Assembly (NCBI GenBank): GCA_937907035.1
Contig: CALCTX010000049.1
Span: 1 to 5,175, forward strand
Direction: 5' to 3'
Source of the DNA: an uncultured Selenomonadales bacterium
GTDB lineage: Bacteria > Bacillota_C > Negativicutes > Selenomonadales > Selenomonadaceae
Length of the DNA: 5,175 nt
The notes beneath the pieces are model-generated. The model was not told where the DNA came from and searched no databases. It saw only the letters and a program-made list of their open reading frames with translations. This document shows, piece after piece, positions 1 through 5,175 of the stretch. Within the stretch, counting starts at the first letter, position 1. Each line of letters begins with the position of its first letter. The translations under genes and the position numbers were made by a program.

Positions 1-5
1 GCGTC

Positions 6-1814
6 TTATTTTGCTTTCTTTTTGCAGCACTTCTTTGCGGGAGCTGCAGGCTCTTCCTTGGCGGCCTTCTTGTGCAGCCGCTTCAGCTCTGCCAGCTCTC
101 TGACATAATCATCATTGCCGGCTCTCTGCATCGCATCTGCCAACTGCCGGTGCATCTCATACTGACGGCTTAACTCTTCCCTGCACAAACTCCTCAGTGC
201 ATCCTGATAAGCGGCTTCATCTTCTTCACCGCTATCTTCTGCCAAAGCCAGAGACAATTCCGCCGCCGCCTCATCAGATAACTCACCGTTTTTCATGACA
301 TCAGACGGCTGCCCGCCCGCAAGGAGGCAACTTTCGATTCGCTGCAGGATCTCACCATGCAACGGGAACGGAAATTCAGCCAACGACAAATTAGCCGCAA
401 CTTCACTCAAAAGGCTGCCATTATCACCATCATGCCAAACAGCCCGCAAAATTATCCGGCCCGCCCGCCGTACTGCATTGTCGACCTGCCGCACCGCTTT
501 TCTGAGCGGTTGCGGAGCCATATCCAGATTCTGGCTCTTACCAGAAAACCGGCTCAGCTCACTCCGGATAACTCCTTCATCTATACCAAGTGTTCGAGCC
601 AGCCGTGCTATATAATCATTCAGCTCGACCATACTCGTTATTTCCCGTAAAACCGGCATTATCTCCGCCAAAGCTGCTGTCTTGCCCTCAAGGGTATTGT
701 ACTCATGATGAGCCAATACATATCTGATCTGGTATTCCACCAGTGGTTGAGCGTTCTCTATCAGCTTGCGAAAAGCATCTGCCCCATCCTTGCCATCCGG
801 GACTACCAAAACCTTAACCTTAGCCCCTGTCTCCCGCACAATAGACAATGCCCGTATCGTTGCCTGCTGTCCCGCTTCATCGCTGTCATAGCAAAAATAA
901 ATATTCGGTGCATAGCGCAACAATTTTCGGCACTGTTCAATTGTAAATGCCGTTCCCAGCGACGCGACAACATTTTTTATACCCGCCGCAAAAAGGGATA
1001 TAGCATCCATATAACCTTCAACAATAACCGCACATCCCTGTTGTCTTATCGCCTGCTTTGACCGGTCAAGGCCAAACAGCAACCGGCGTTTGTTAAAAAC
1101 CAACGTCTCCGGCGAATTAAGATACTTAGGTTGGCTGTCATCCATGATCCTGCCACCGAAACCGGCCACATGCCCGAACTCATCCGCAATCGGGATCATT
1201 ACCCGGTTACGAAAACGATCGTAGACACCGCCCCCCTGCCGCTGAACTGCCAGCCCGCTGTCAACCAGCTGCTGTTCACTGACCCCTCGGCGCGAAAAAG
1301 CTCCGCTGAGTTTATCAAAAGCATTCGGGGCAAAACCGATTCCAAATTCCTCAACTATCTCAGATGTTATCCCCCTGGACTGCAAATACTTACTTGCCTC
1401 AGCCCCATACGGCGTCTTCGTCAGACAGTTATGGAAAAAATCATGAGCCATACCCAGCACCTTATACATATCATTAAGCTGCTGCTCCTTTTTTAACTCC
1501 TGCTCTGTTTTTTCCCGTTGCGGCAGCGGAATATTAAGCCGCTCAGCCTGCATTTTCACTGCATCAAAATAAGAAATGTTTTCTATCATCTTAATGAATC
1601 GGAAAACATCTCCACCCGCATGACACCCGAAACAATAAAAAAAGCCCTTATCAGGTGCAACCGAAAAGGACGGCGTCTTCTCCTGATGGAAAGGACAACA
1701 ACCCCAATAATTATTGCCTTTCTTCTTCAATGAAACATACGCCGAAACGACACTCAGAATATCAGAGCCGGCCCGAACGTTTTCAACGAACTCCTCCATT
1801 GCTCTGCTCTTCAT
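6..1814 (-). CDS. dnaG: DNA primase DnaG, with a shortened TOPRIM motif III
   Basis: DnaG is the replicative primase: it makes RNA primers at the fork and docks on the DnaB-type helicase through its C-terminus. With the chosen start the protein has 602 residues, normal for the family. Residues about 38-72 form the CHC2 zinc-binding domain, with ligands C40, H43, C61 and C64 and the flanking HQEKTPSF. The catalytic core spans about 130-380. It shows YDRFRNRVMIPI (198-209), the TOPRIM glutamate in EGYMD (E266) and the acidic pair YDSDEAG (D310, D312). The third acidic motif reads PDGKDGADAF (339-348). Compared with remembered B. subtilis and E. coli DnaG, eight residues after D343, including the second Asp of DPD, are missing. 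Residues about 440-580 match the helicase-binding region in position. The tail is Lys-rich with a CC pair. The start at 1814 is chosen because MEEFVENVRAGSD is the usual N-terminus and a ribosome binding site sits six bases upstream of MKSRAMEEF; an in-frame ATG at 1913 is judged false. rpoD is expected next but lies outside. Confidence 0.96.
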   Translation of the reverse strand: MKSRAMEEFVENVRAGSDILSVVSAYVSLKKKGNNYWGCCPFHQEKTPSFSVAPDKGFFYCFGCHAGGDVFRFIKMIENISYFDAVKMQAERLNIPLPQREKTEQELKKEQQLNDMYKVLGMAHDFFHNCLTKTPYGAEASKYLQSRGITSEIVEEFGIGFAPNAFDKLSGAFSRRGVSEQQLVDSGLAVQRQGGGVYDRFRNRVMIPIADEFGHVAGFGGRIMDDSQPKYLNSPETLVFNKRRLLFGLDRSKQAIRQQGCAVIVEGYMDAISLFAAGIKNVVASLGTAFTIEQCRKLLRYAPNIYFCYDSDEAGQQATIRALSIVRETGAKVKVLVVPDGKDGADAFRKLIENAQPLVEYQIRYVLAHHEYNTLEGKTAALAEIMPVLREITSMVELNDYIARLARTLGIDEGVIRSELSRFSGKSQNLDMAPQPLRKAVRQVDNAVRRAGRIILRAVWHDGDNGSLLSEVAANLSLAEFPFPLHGEILQRIESCLLAGGQPSDVMKNGELSDEAAAELSLALAEDSGEEDEAAYQDALRSLCREELSRQYEMHRQLADAMQRAGNDDYVRELAELKRLHKKAAKEEPAAPAKKCCKKKAK

Positions 1815-1820
1815 GACTGT

Positions 1821-1829
1821 CTCCACCCC
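1821..1829 (-). promoter_or_regulatory. Ribosome binding site deciding the dnaG start
   Basis: On the minus strand GGGGTGGAG is followed by six bases and then the ATG at 1814. This purine-rich sequence and spacing support translation from MKSRAMEEF rather than from the in-frame ATG at 1913. The internal ATG five codons later (MEEF) has only a weaker AGAG upstream. Confidence 0.75.
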
Positions 1830-1848
1830 ATAGTTGATATTTGAAATA

Positions 1849-1915
1849 AATTCGTGGCAAATCGAAAATTTCCTTCTATAAAAACGAAAATTTTTAAATT
1901 TTTTCTGCCACAATT
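1849..1915 (-). repeat. Imperfect inverted repeat in the dnaG leader
   Basis: The arms AATTcGTGGCA (1849-1859) and TGCCACAATT (1906-1915) pair over ten bases with one bulged C. A further A/T-rich pairing is possible inside: GAAAATTT at 1864-1871 against AAATTTTTTC at 1896-1905. The sequence lies within the presumed 5' untranslated leader of dnaG, and its outer arm begins about where a transcript from the nearby -10 hexamer would start. It is too A/T-rich to be sure it folds in vivo. There is no T-tract after it, so it does not look like a terminator for dgt. Confidence 0.4.
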
Positions 1916-1922
1916 CGCATTT

Positions 1923-1928
1923 ATTATA
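1923..1928 (-). promoter_or_regulatory. Candidate -10 element of a dnaG promoter
   Basis: The minus strand reads a perfect TATAAT hexamer about 108 bases upstream of the dnaG ATG. No good TTGACA-like -35 is found at 16-18 bases. The upstream sequence (1935-1990) is instead a series of A- and T-tracts that could act as an UP-like or curved element. A TG lies one base away from the extended -10 position. Perfect hexamers occur by chance in A/T-rich spacers, so this call is tentative. Confidence 0.35.
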
Positions 1929-1978
1929 TTCAATAAAAAAAACGAATATCCTTTTTTTACCAAAAAATAATCAAAAAA

Positions 1979-2974
1979 TCAACCCAAAAATCCGACTGGG
2001 GGCATAAAAATTTTTTGGAACAAATAAATCGCATAACTATCCGTCAAGCCTGCCACATAATCCACCACGATCTGAGTTTTTCCCCAGCGTTCCTCACGTT
2101 TCTGGAATTCCTCCGGCAAACGGCTCGTATCGTCAAGAAAATAAGAAAACAACTGCTTTAAAACGAACACCGCTTGCTCACGTTCCTTAGCCAATATTTC
2201 GGAATGATATATTTTTTTGAACATAAATTCCCGGAACACAGCCATTACCTCCTGCATCCCGTCAGTAAGCAAAACATCTTCCTTATCCAGAGAATTTAAT
2301 ATCACATCAGAAACCATTCCCGTTATCATTGCCGAATGATCCGTCCCTAACTTATTCTTTACCAGCTTCGGCAAACTGTTCGGCTTCAACAACCCGGCCC
2401 GCAAACTGTCATCAAAATCATGACAAAGATAAGCGATCCGGTCAGCCAGATGAACTATCTTTCCTTCCAAAGTAAACGGACGACGGTCTCCGCTGTGATT
2501 GACGATACCATCCCGTACCTCATCAGTCAGATTCAGTCCTTCGCCACCGCGCTCAAGATGATCAAGGATCCGCAAGCTCTGCTCATTGTGCTCAAAATGA
2601 CCGGTCAACTTGGCAATAGCTATCTCTCCCGAATGGCCAAACGGCGTATGACCAACATCATGTCCCAATGCGATCGCCTCAACCAAATCCTCATTCAAAC
2701 GCAGCCCTCGGGCGATCGTCCGGGAAATCTGGGCGACCTCCAAACTGTGTGTCATACGCGTGCGATAATGATCACCGGAAACAATATACACCTGTGTTTT
2801 ATGCTTCAAACGGCGAAACGCTTTCGAATGCAAAATCCTGTCTCTGTCCCGCTGAAAATCCGTCCGAAACGGGCAAGGGGCAATCGGTCTTTGCCGATGA
2901 CTTTCCCGGCTCTTAGCCGCTAACGGTGACAAAATCTGATATTCAATCTCTTCGGTACGCTCTCTGACTCCCAT
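1979..2974 (-). CDS. dgt: Deoxyguanosinetriphosphate triphosphohydrolase-like HD-domain protein
   Basis: The protein belongs to the dGTPase/dNTPase family, which hydrolyses deoxynucleoside triphosphates to the nucleoside plus tripolyphosphate and so helps set cytosolic dNTP pools. It has 331 residues, typical of the shorter Firmicutes 'dGTPase-like' type. The N-terminal signature FRTDFQRDRDRILHSKAFRR (36-55) is near-canonical, as is LKHKTQV after it. The HD metal site is complete: H76 in RMTHSLEV, H105-D106 in GHDVGHTPFGH and D178 in HLADRIAYLCHD. The C-terminal DYVAGLTDSYA (305-315) is a further family signature. The substrate preference (dGTP or other dNTPs) cannot be read from sequence. 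The start is supported by GGGGTGA six bases before the ATG, and no alternative in-frame start lies nearby. dnaG follows after 164 bp with no visible terminator, so partial co-transcription is plausible. Confidence 0.94.
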   Translation of the reverse strand: MGVRERTEEIEYQILSPLAAKSRESHRQRPIAPCPFRTDFQRDRDRILHSKAFRRLKHKTQVYIVSGDHYRTRMTHSLEVAQISRTIARGLRLNEDLVEAIALGHDVGHTPFGHSGEIAIAKLTGHFEHNEQSLRILDHLERGGEGLNLTDEVRDGIVNHSGDRRPFTLEGKIVHLADRIAYLCHDFDDSLRAGLLKPNSLPKLVKNKLGTDHSAMITGMVSDVILNSLDKEDVLLTDGMQEVMAVFREFMFKKIYHSEILAKEREQAVFVLKQLFSYFLDDTSRLPEEFQKREERWGKTQIVVDYVAGLTDSYAIYLFQKIFMPPVGFLG

Positions 2975-3017
2975 TTTTTCACCCCATTTTCAACTTTAAC
3001 ATTTTATTGCTGTTATC

Positions 3018-3042
3018 ATTCGACAAATCCTCTTAAAACCCT
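3018..3042 (-). promoter_or_regulatory. Sigma-H-like promoter with overlapping Spo0A-box-like site before dgt
   Basis: The minus strand reads AGGGTTT, 14 bases, then GAAT. This is the spacing known for sigma-H promoters (AGGAWWT-N14-GAAT, as at B. subtilis spoVG), with one mismatch in the -35. TGTCGAA at 3025-3019, overlapping the GAAT, matches the Spo0A box core exactly. No convincing sigma-A promoter is seen in the same 115-bp spacer. Short motifs such as these arise by chance, so function is inferred, not shown. Confidence 0.3.
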
Positions 3043-3089
3043 TTTTCCTGATATCCCACTTTCAGCCGGGAAAAACAAAATCACCCGAC

Positions 3090-3134
3090 AAAAAAGCTGA
3101 ACCCGCTACAACAATTGCAACCGGCTCAGCTTTT
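3090..3134 (-). terminator. Rho-independent terminator of the MATE transporter gene
   Basis: On the minus strand AAAAGCTGAGCC (3134-3123) pairs with GGTTCAGCTTTT (3103-3092) over 12 base pairs including one G-U, closing a loop of about 19 bases. A six-T run (3095-3090) ends the structure. It begins 11 bases after the transporter stop codon, the expected place, and the A-rich 5' side makes some termination in the opposite direction possible. Confidence 0.85.
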
Positions 3135-3145
3135 CAAAAAACATT

Positions 3146-4468
3146 TTACTTTTGTTCCCATAAAACATTAAACATCGCATAAGCAACTACTAAAGAAGTC
3201 AACCCTTCCGAAACCGGAAATGCCAACCAGATTCCGGTCAGACCGAAAATTTTTGACAACGTCAATGCTGATACTGTTATCAACACAAATCCCCGCAAAG
3301 CAGAAATCACTCCTGCCCAACCGGCTGCTTCGATCGCACTCAAAAAACCGGCTCCTATCACATTTATTCCCGCAAACAAAAATCCCGGGAAATAATACAA
3401 GATTCCTGTCTCAGCATACCTTGCCAGCAAAAGATCATTGTCCCGGTTGAATACTGCCGTAACTTCGGCCCGGAACATCCCCAAAATCGCAACAATGATC
3501 AAAGCCAGCCCCACTGAAGTAATCGCTGACAGCCATAACACCTGTTTCCGTTTCAAATAGTCCCGGCTTCCATGATAATAACTGGCCAGTGGCTGACTGC
3601 CTTGCGCCAGCCCGGTAAACACCGCTGACGCCATTGTCGCTAAATTGGCAATAACACCATAAGCAGCCACACCTTCATTTCCGGCATATGCCAAAAACAA
3701 AAAATTAAACAACACCATCGTCACACATGACGACATCTCCCCGACAAAAGCCGACGTACCGAGCTTGGCTGAATCAACAAGCCGGCTGACTGACAGGTTG
3801 AGATGTACCCGCAGCGTATTATGCTTCGATAAAAAATGCGTCAGACAAACTGCTGCTCCGACCAGCGGAGCCGTAGCCGTAGCGATCGCTGCGCCAAAAA
3901 ATCCCCAACCGACCGGAAATATCAATATATAATCAAATATTATATTATACAAACTTGCCGTCAGCATTGCCACCATAACCAGGCGGGGCGCACTATCATT
4001 GCGGACAAAAATACCCAACGCCTGGCTGAACAAAAATCCCCCCGCAGCCAGCAATATCACCCGCAAATAAGTCCCGCCAAGTGCCGTAATCGCAGCATCA
4101 GCCCCACATAACCGCAACAGCTCCTCCGACCAGAACCAGCCTATTACCGCACTGATACTGCCGAACAACAAAATATACGACACCGTATTACCGAAACAAA
4201 ACTCCGCACTGCTGTTATTTCTGGCCCGCTCGATCGTAAACCGTGTTGCCGATCCGGTCCCCAGCATATCACCGACCGCATAAATAAAATAAAAAAACGG
4301 CAAAATAAGATTCAATGCCGTCAGCCCGTCTGCACCACAAGCCTGAGAAATAAAATAAGTATCAGCGAAAAAATACGCTGTCATTCCTACAACGCCTAAT
4401 ATATTTTGTGACACATAACGAAAAAAGACCGGCTTTACCGGGCTTGTTCGTAAATCCACTATCTCCAT
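3146..4468 (-). CDS. MATE-family multidrug/cation efflux transporter, MepA-like
   Basis: This is an integral membrane antiporter of the multi-antimicrobial extrusion (MATE) family, which exports cationic or lipophilic compounds using a Na+ or H+ gradient. The 440-residue length and alternating hydrophobic segments fit 12 transmembrane helices in two six-helix halves, starting near residue 20. Family-like motifs are GDMLGTGSATRFTIERAR (66-83), LGIFVRNDSAPRLVMVAML (151-169), IIFDYILIFPVGWGFFGAAI (176-195) and GLAQGSQPLASYYHG (286-300). The last two resemble the MepA-like branch. No signal peptide is expected or seen. The start has AGAGGT about four bases upstream. The gene is monocistronic: its own promoter and palindrome precede it and a terminator follows. 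Substrates cannot be predicted from sequence; an older label such as 'Na+-driven multidrug efflux pump' would be equivalent. Confidence 0.93.
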   Translation of the reverse strand: MEIVDLRTSPVKPVFFRYVSQNILGVVGMTAYFFADTYFISQACGADGLTALNLILPFFYFIYAVGDMLGTGSATRFTIERARNNSSAEFCFGNTVSYILLFGSISAVIGWFWSEELLRLCGADAAITALGGTYLRVILLAAGGFLFSQALGIFVRNDSAPRLVMVAMLTASLYNIIFDYILIFPVGWGFFGAAIATATAPLVGAAVCLTHFLSKHNTLRVHLNLSVSRLVDSAKLGTSAFVGEMSSCVTMVLFNFLFLAYAGNEGVAAYGVIANLATMASAVFTGLAQGSQPLASYYHGSRDYLKRKQVLWLSAITSVGLALIIVAILGMFRAEVTAVFNRDNDLLLARYAETGILYYFPGFLFAGINVIGAGFLSAIEAAGWAGVISALRGFVLITVSALTLSKIFGLTGIWLAFPVSEGLTSLVVAYAMFNVLWEQK

Positions 4469-4481
4469 AATGACCTCTGTG

Positions 4482-4497
4482 TACCTTATTTTAGGTA
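4482..4497. promoter_or_regulatory. Candidate operator: perfect inverted repeat at the MATE start site
   Basis: TACCT (4482-4486) and AGGTA (4493-4497) form a perfect 5-bp inverted repeat around a six-base A/T spacer. It lies directly after the -10 hexamer, covering the expected transcription start and ending about 13 bases before the ATG. This is a typical position for a repressor operator, for example of MarR or TetR type. No regulator gene is present in the window, so the binding protein is unknown. Confidence 0.45.
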
Positions 4498-4498
4498 A

Positions 4499-4526
4499 AT
4501 TCTATCAAACTGCTGATTAAAGTCAA
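4499..4526 (-). promoter_or_regulatory. Sigma-A-type promoter of the MATE gene
   Basis: The minus strand reads TTGACT (4526-4521), a 16-base spacer, then TAGAAT (4504-4499). Each hexamer matches its consensus at five of six bases. The start site would fall near 4491-4493, giving a short leader of about 25 bases before the transporter ATG. The spacing, hexamer quality and position directly upstream of a monocistronic gene make this the best promoter in the window. Confidence 0.65.
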
Positions 4527-4577
4527 GTATATATTCCCAAAACAAAGGGACTACCGCATTAAGATATTCCTCTCGTC

Positions 4578-4598
4578 ATTCCGAACTTGATTCGGAAT
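4578..4598. repeat. Hairpin unit 1 of the fold-back element
   Basis: ATTCCGAA and TTCGGAAT form a perfect 8-bp stem around the loop CTTGA. No T-tract follows on either strand, so it is not a standard terminator. Its two base-pair differences from unit 2 are compensated on both sides of the stem. Confidence 0.8.
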
Positions 4599-4626
4599 CC
4601 CCTTATTCATTGCCTCTTTTATTGGG

Positions 4627-4647
4627 ATGCTGAATCAAGTTCAGCAT
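4627..4647. repeat. Hairpin unit 2 of the fold-back element
   Basis: ATGCTGAA and TTCAGCAT form a perfect 8-bp stem around the loop TCAAG, which is the reverse complement of the loop of unit 1. Relative to unit 1, a T-A pair is replaced by G-C and a C-G pair by T-A. Both changes preserve pairing. The ATG at its edge opens a plus-strand frame beginning MLNQVQHDG that is an artefact of the repeat. Confidence 0.8.
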
Positions 4648-4689
4648 GACGGCAACTTAATGCGACAGCCCCCTCGCAAAATACCCATA

Positions 4690-4845
4690 TCAACTATTCT
4701 CTTCAGCCGCCTTAAGATCATAAAGCAGCCCGTTCAACGCCCGCTTCGCCACTGCCAGCGGACAATCCGGCGAACAAACCGGGCACTTGCCGCAAGCTTC
4801 CTCCACTGCATCAATTGCCTTCTGAACCCTCTCACTCTGCATCAT
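4690..4845 (-). CDS. 51-residue protein with a CxxCxxCxxxCP 4Fe-4S-type motif
   Basis: I do not recognise this small protein as a named family. It starts ATG-ATG at 4845 with AGGGGTG six bases upstream, a strong ribosome binding site. The frame ends at a TGA at 4692-4690. Residues 18-29 read CGKCPVCSPDCP, a perfect CxxCxxCxxxCP, the pattern that binds a 4Fe-4S cluster in ferredoxin domains. Only one such motif is present, whereas ferredoxin domains usually have two. A charged, helix-like N-terminus (about 3-17) and a helix-like C-terminus (about 30-48, LAVAKRALNGLLYDLKAAEE) flank it. There is no signal peptide or membrane segment, so it should be cytosolic. It begins 17 bp after the receiver-domain gene and so is probably co-transcribed with it. 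A zinc-binding role is the main alternative. Coding status rests on the ribosome binding site, the operon position and the motif. Confidence 0.72.
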   Translation of the reverse strand: MMQSERVQKAIDAVEEACGKCPVCSPDCPLAVAKRALNGLLYDLKAAEENS

Positions 4846-4862
4846 TAAAATCACCCCTCATC

Positions 4863-5175
4863 TCAATTAAACAGACTGATCTGTTTCGGTCTTTGTACAT
4901 AATGCTTTATCGTTTTAAAAAGTGCATCCACATCTATCGGTTTTGCCAGATGAGCATCCATTCCGGCTGCCATCGACTTCTTCTGGTCATCCTCAAAAGC
5001 ATTCGCAGTCAATGCAATAATAGGAATCTTTTGGCCTTTTTTATCAGGCAGATTCCGAATCCGTCTCGCTGCTTCCAATCCATCCATCCGCGGCATCTGA
5101 ATATCCATCAGGATCAGATCATAATACCCTTCTTCAGCATCTCTGAACATCCGGACAGCAATATCGCCATCTTCA
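4863..5175 (-). CDS. C-terminal receiver domain, probably of a hybrid sensor histidine kinase (5' end outside the window)
   Basis: The frame is open to the window edge, so the start is not visible; about 103 residues can be read. They cover most of a response-regulator receiver (CheY-like) domain. The phospho-acceptor Asp is in LILMDIQMPRMDG (codon 5105-5103), the conserved Thr in IIALTANAF and the conserved Lys in LAKPID. Only about 25 residues follow that Lys, so no DNA-binding output domain follows. The phrase EGYYDLILMDIQMP followed by AGMDAHLAKPID is typical of receiver domains at the C-terminus of Clostridia/Negativicutes hybrid histidine kinases. A stand-alone CheY-like protein remains possible until the upstream sequence is seen. 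An in-frame ATG at 5150 lies inside the fold and is not a plausible start. The gene ends 17 bp before the 51-residue Cys-motif gene. Confidence 0.88.
   Translation of the reverse strand, partial: EDGDIAVRMFRDAEEGYYDLILMDIQMPRMDGLEAARRIRNLPDKKGQKIPIIALTANAFEDDQKKSMAAGMDAHLAKPIDVDALFKTIKHYVQRPKQISLFN

Larger units (their letters stand above)
4547..4672. repeat. Nested fold-back repeat element, about 126 bp
   Basis: The outer arms at 4547-4563 and 4656-4672 match as inverted repeats at 14 of 17 positions, including a perfect nine-base CGCATTAAG/CTTAATGCG. Inside them are two 27-base units (4574-4600 and 4625-4651) in inverted orientation that match at 23 of 27 positions. Each unit is itself a hairpin. 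A 24-base centre separates them. There is no open reading frame of its own and no clear target duplication. The element occupies most of the spacer between the small Cys-motif gene and the MATE promoter. The unit resembles dispersed GTCATTCCGAA...-type palindromes common in bacterial genomes; whether it is a MITE, a REP-like pair or something else needs genome-wide copies. Confidence 0.8.

Noticed and set aside
1815..1913. A 33-residue N-terminal extension of DnaG from an in-frame ATG at 1913
   Set aside because: The added residues (MWQKKFKNFRFYRR...) are translated A/T-rich leader with no family match. The start at 1814 has a good ribosome binding site and gives the standard DnaG N-terminus.
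1920..1978. A terminator between dgt and dnaG
   Set aside because: The T-runs are not preceded by a G+C-containing stem, so read-through from dgt is the simpler reading.
2420..2923. 167-residue plus-strand frame opposite dgt
   Set aside because: It is antisense to a complete, motif-bearing gene, shows no recognisable domain and has no upstream promoter or ribosome binding site. The same reasoning removes the plus-strand frames inside dnaG and the MATE gene.
4578..4647. The hairpin units as rho-independent terminators for the small Cys-motif gene
   Set aside because: Neither stem is followed by a T-run in the direction of transcription.
4574..4651. The two 27-base units as a minimal CRISPR array
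   Set aside because: They are inverted, not direct, only two in number, individually self-complementary, and no cas gene is near.
4627..4848. Plus-strand frame beginning MLNQVQHDG
   Set aside because: It begins inside hairpin unit 2 of the repeat and then runs antisense through the 51-residue Cys-motif gene. Such frames are a familiar artefact of this kind of palindromic repeat, and no ribosome binding site precedes it.

Overview
The window reads as one strand of a low-to-moderate G+C Firmicutes-type chromosome. All five supported genes lie on the minus strand, so transcription runs from high to low coordinates. The DnaG and Dgt sequences, and the order dgt-dnaG (usually followed by rpoD), fit the Negativicutes (Selenomonadales/Veillonellales/Acidaminococcales) best, with related Clostridia as an alternative. 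This placement is inferred from motif style and gene order, not from a search.

In transcription order: (1) 5175-4863 is the C-terminal receiver domain of a protein cut by the window edge, most likely a hybrid sensor histidine kinase. (2) 17 bp later, 4845-4690 encodes a 51-residue protein with a perfect ferredoxin-type CxxCxxCxxxCP motif, probably in the same operon. (3) 4672-4547 is a nested fold-back repeat: two covarying hairpin units in inverted orientation, bracketed by an outer inverted repeat. (4) 4526-4482 is a good sigma-A-type promoter with a perfect 5-6-5 inverted repeat at the expected start site. It drives (5) a MATE-family efflux transporter (4468-3146), which ends in a rho-independent terminator (3134-3090). 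(6) A dgt-like HD-domain dNTP triphosphohydrolase (2974-1979) follows, preceded by a sigma-H/Spo0A-box-like sequence. (7) A 164-bp AT-rich spacer carries a perfect -10 hexamer, roughly phased A-tracts and an imperfect inverted repeat. (8) Primase dnaG (1814-6) closes the window.

dgt and dnaG are nucleotide-pool and replication housekeeping genes with no visible terminator between them, so they may be co-transcribed as well as dnaG having its own promoter. The MATE gene is a self-contained, probably regulated unit. The receiver/mini-ferredoxin pair is the least conventional part.

Two points deserve most attention. DnaG appears to lack an eight-residue block in the third acidic motif of its TOPRIM catalytic domain. 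The 51-residue Cys-motif protein downstream of the signalling gene is one I do not recognise. There is no tRNA, rRNA, CRISPR array, transposase or phage gene in the window. No gene-free stretch exceeds about 221 bases.
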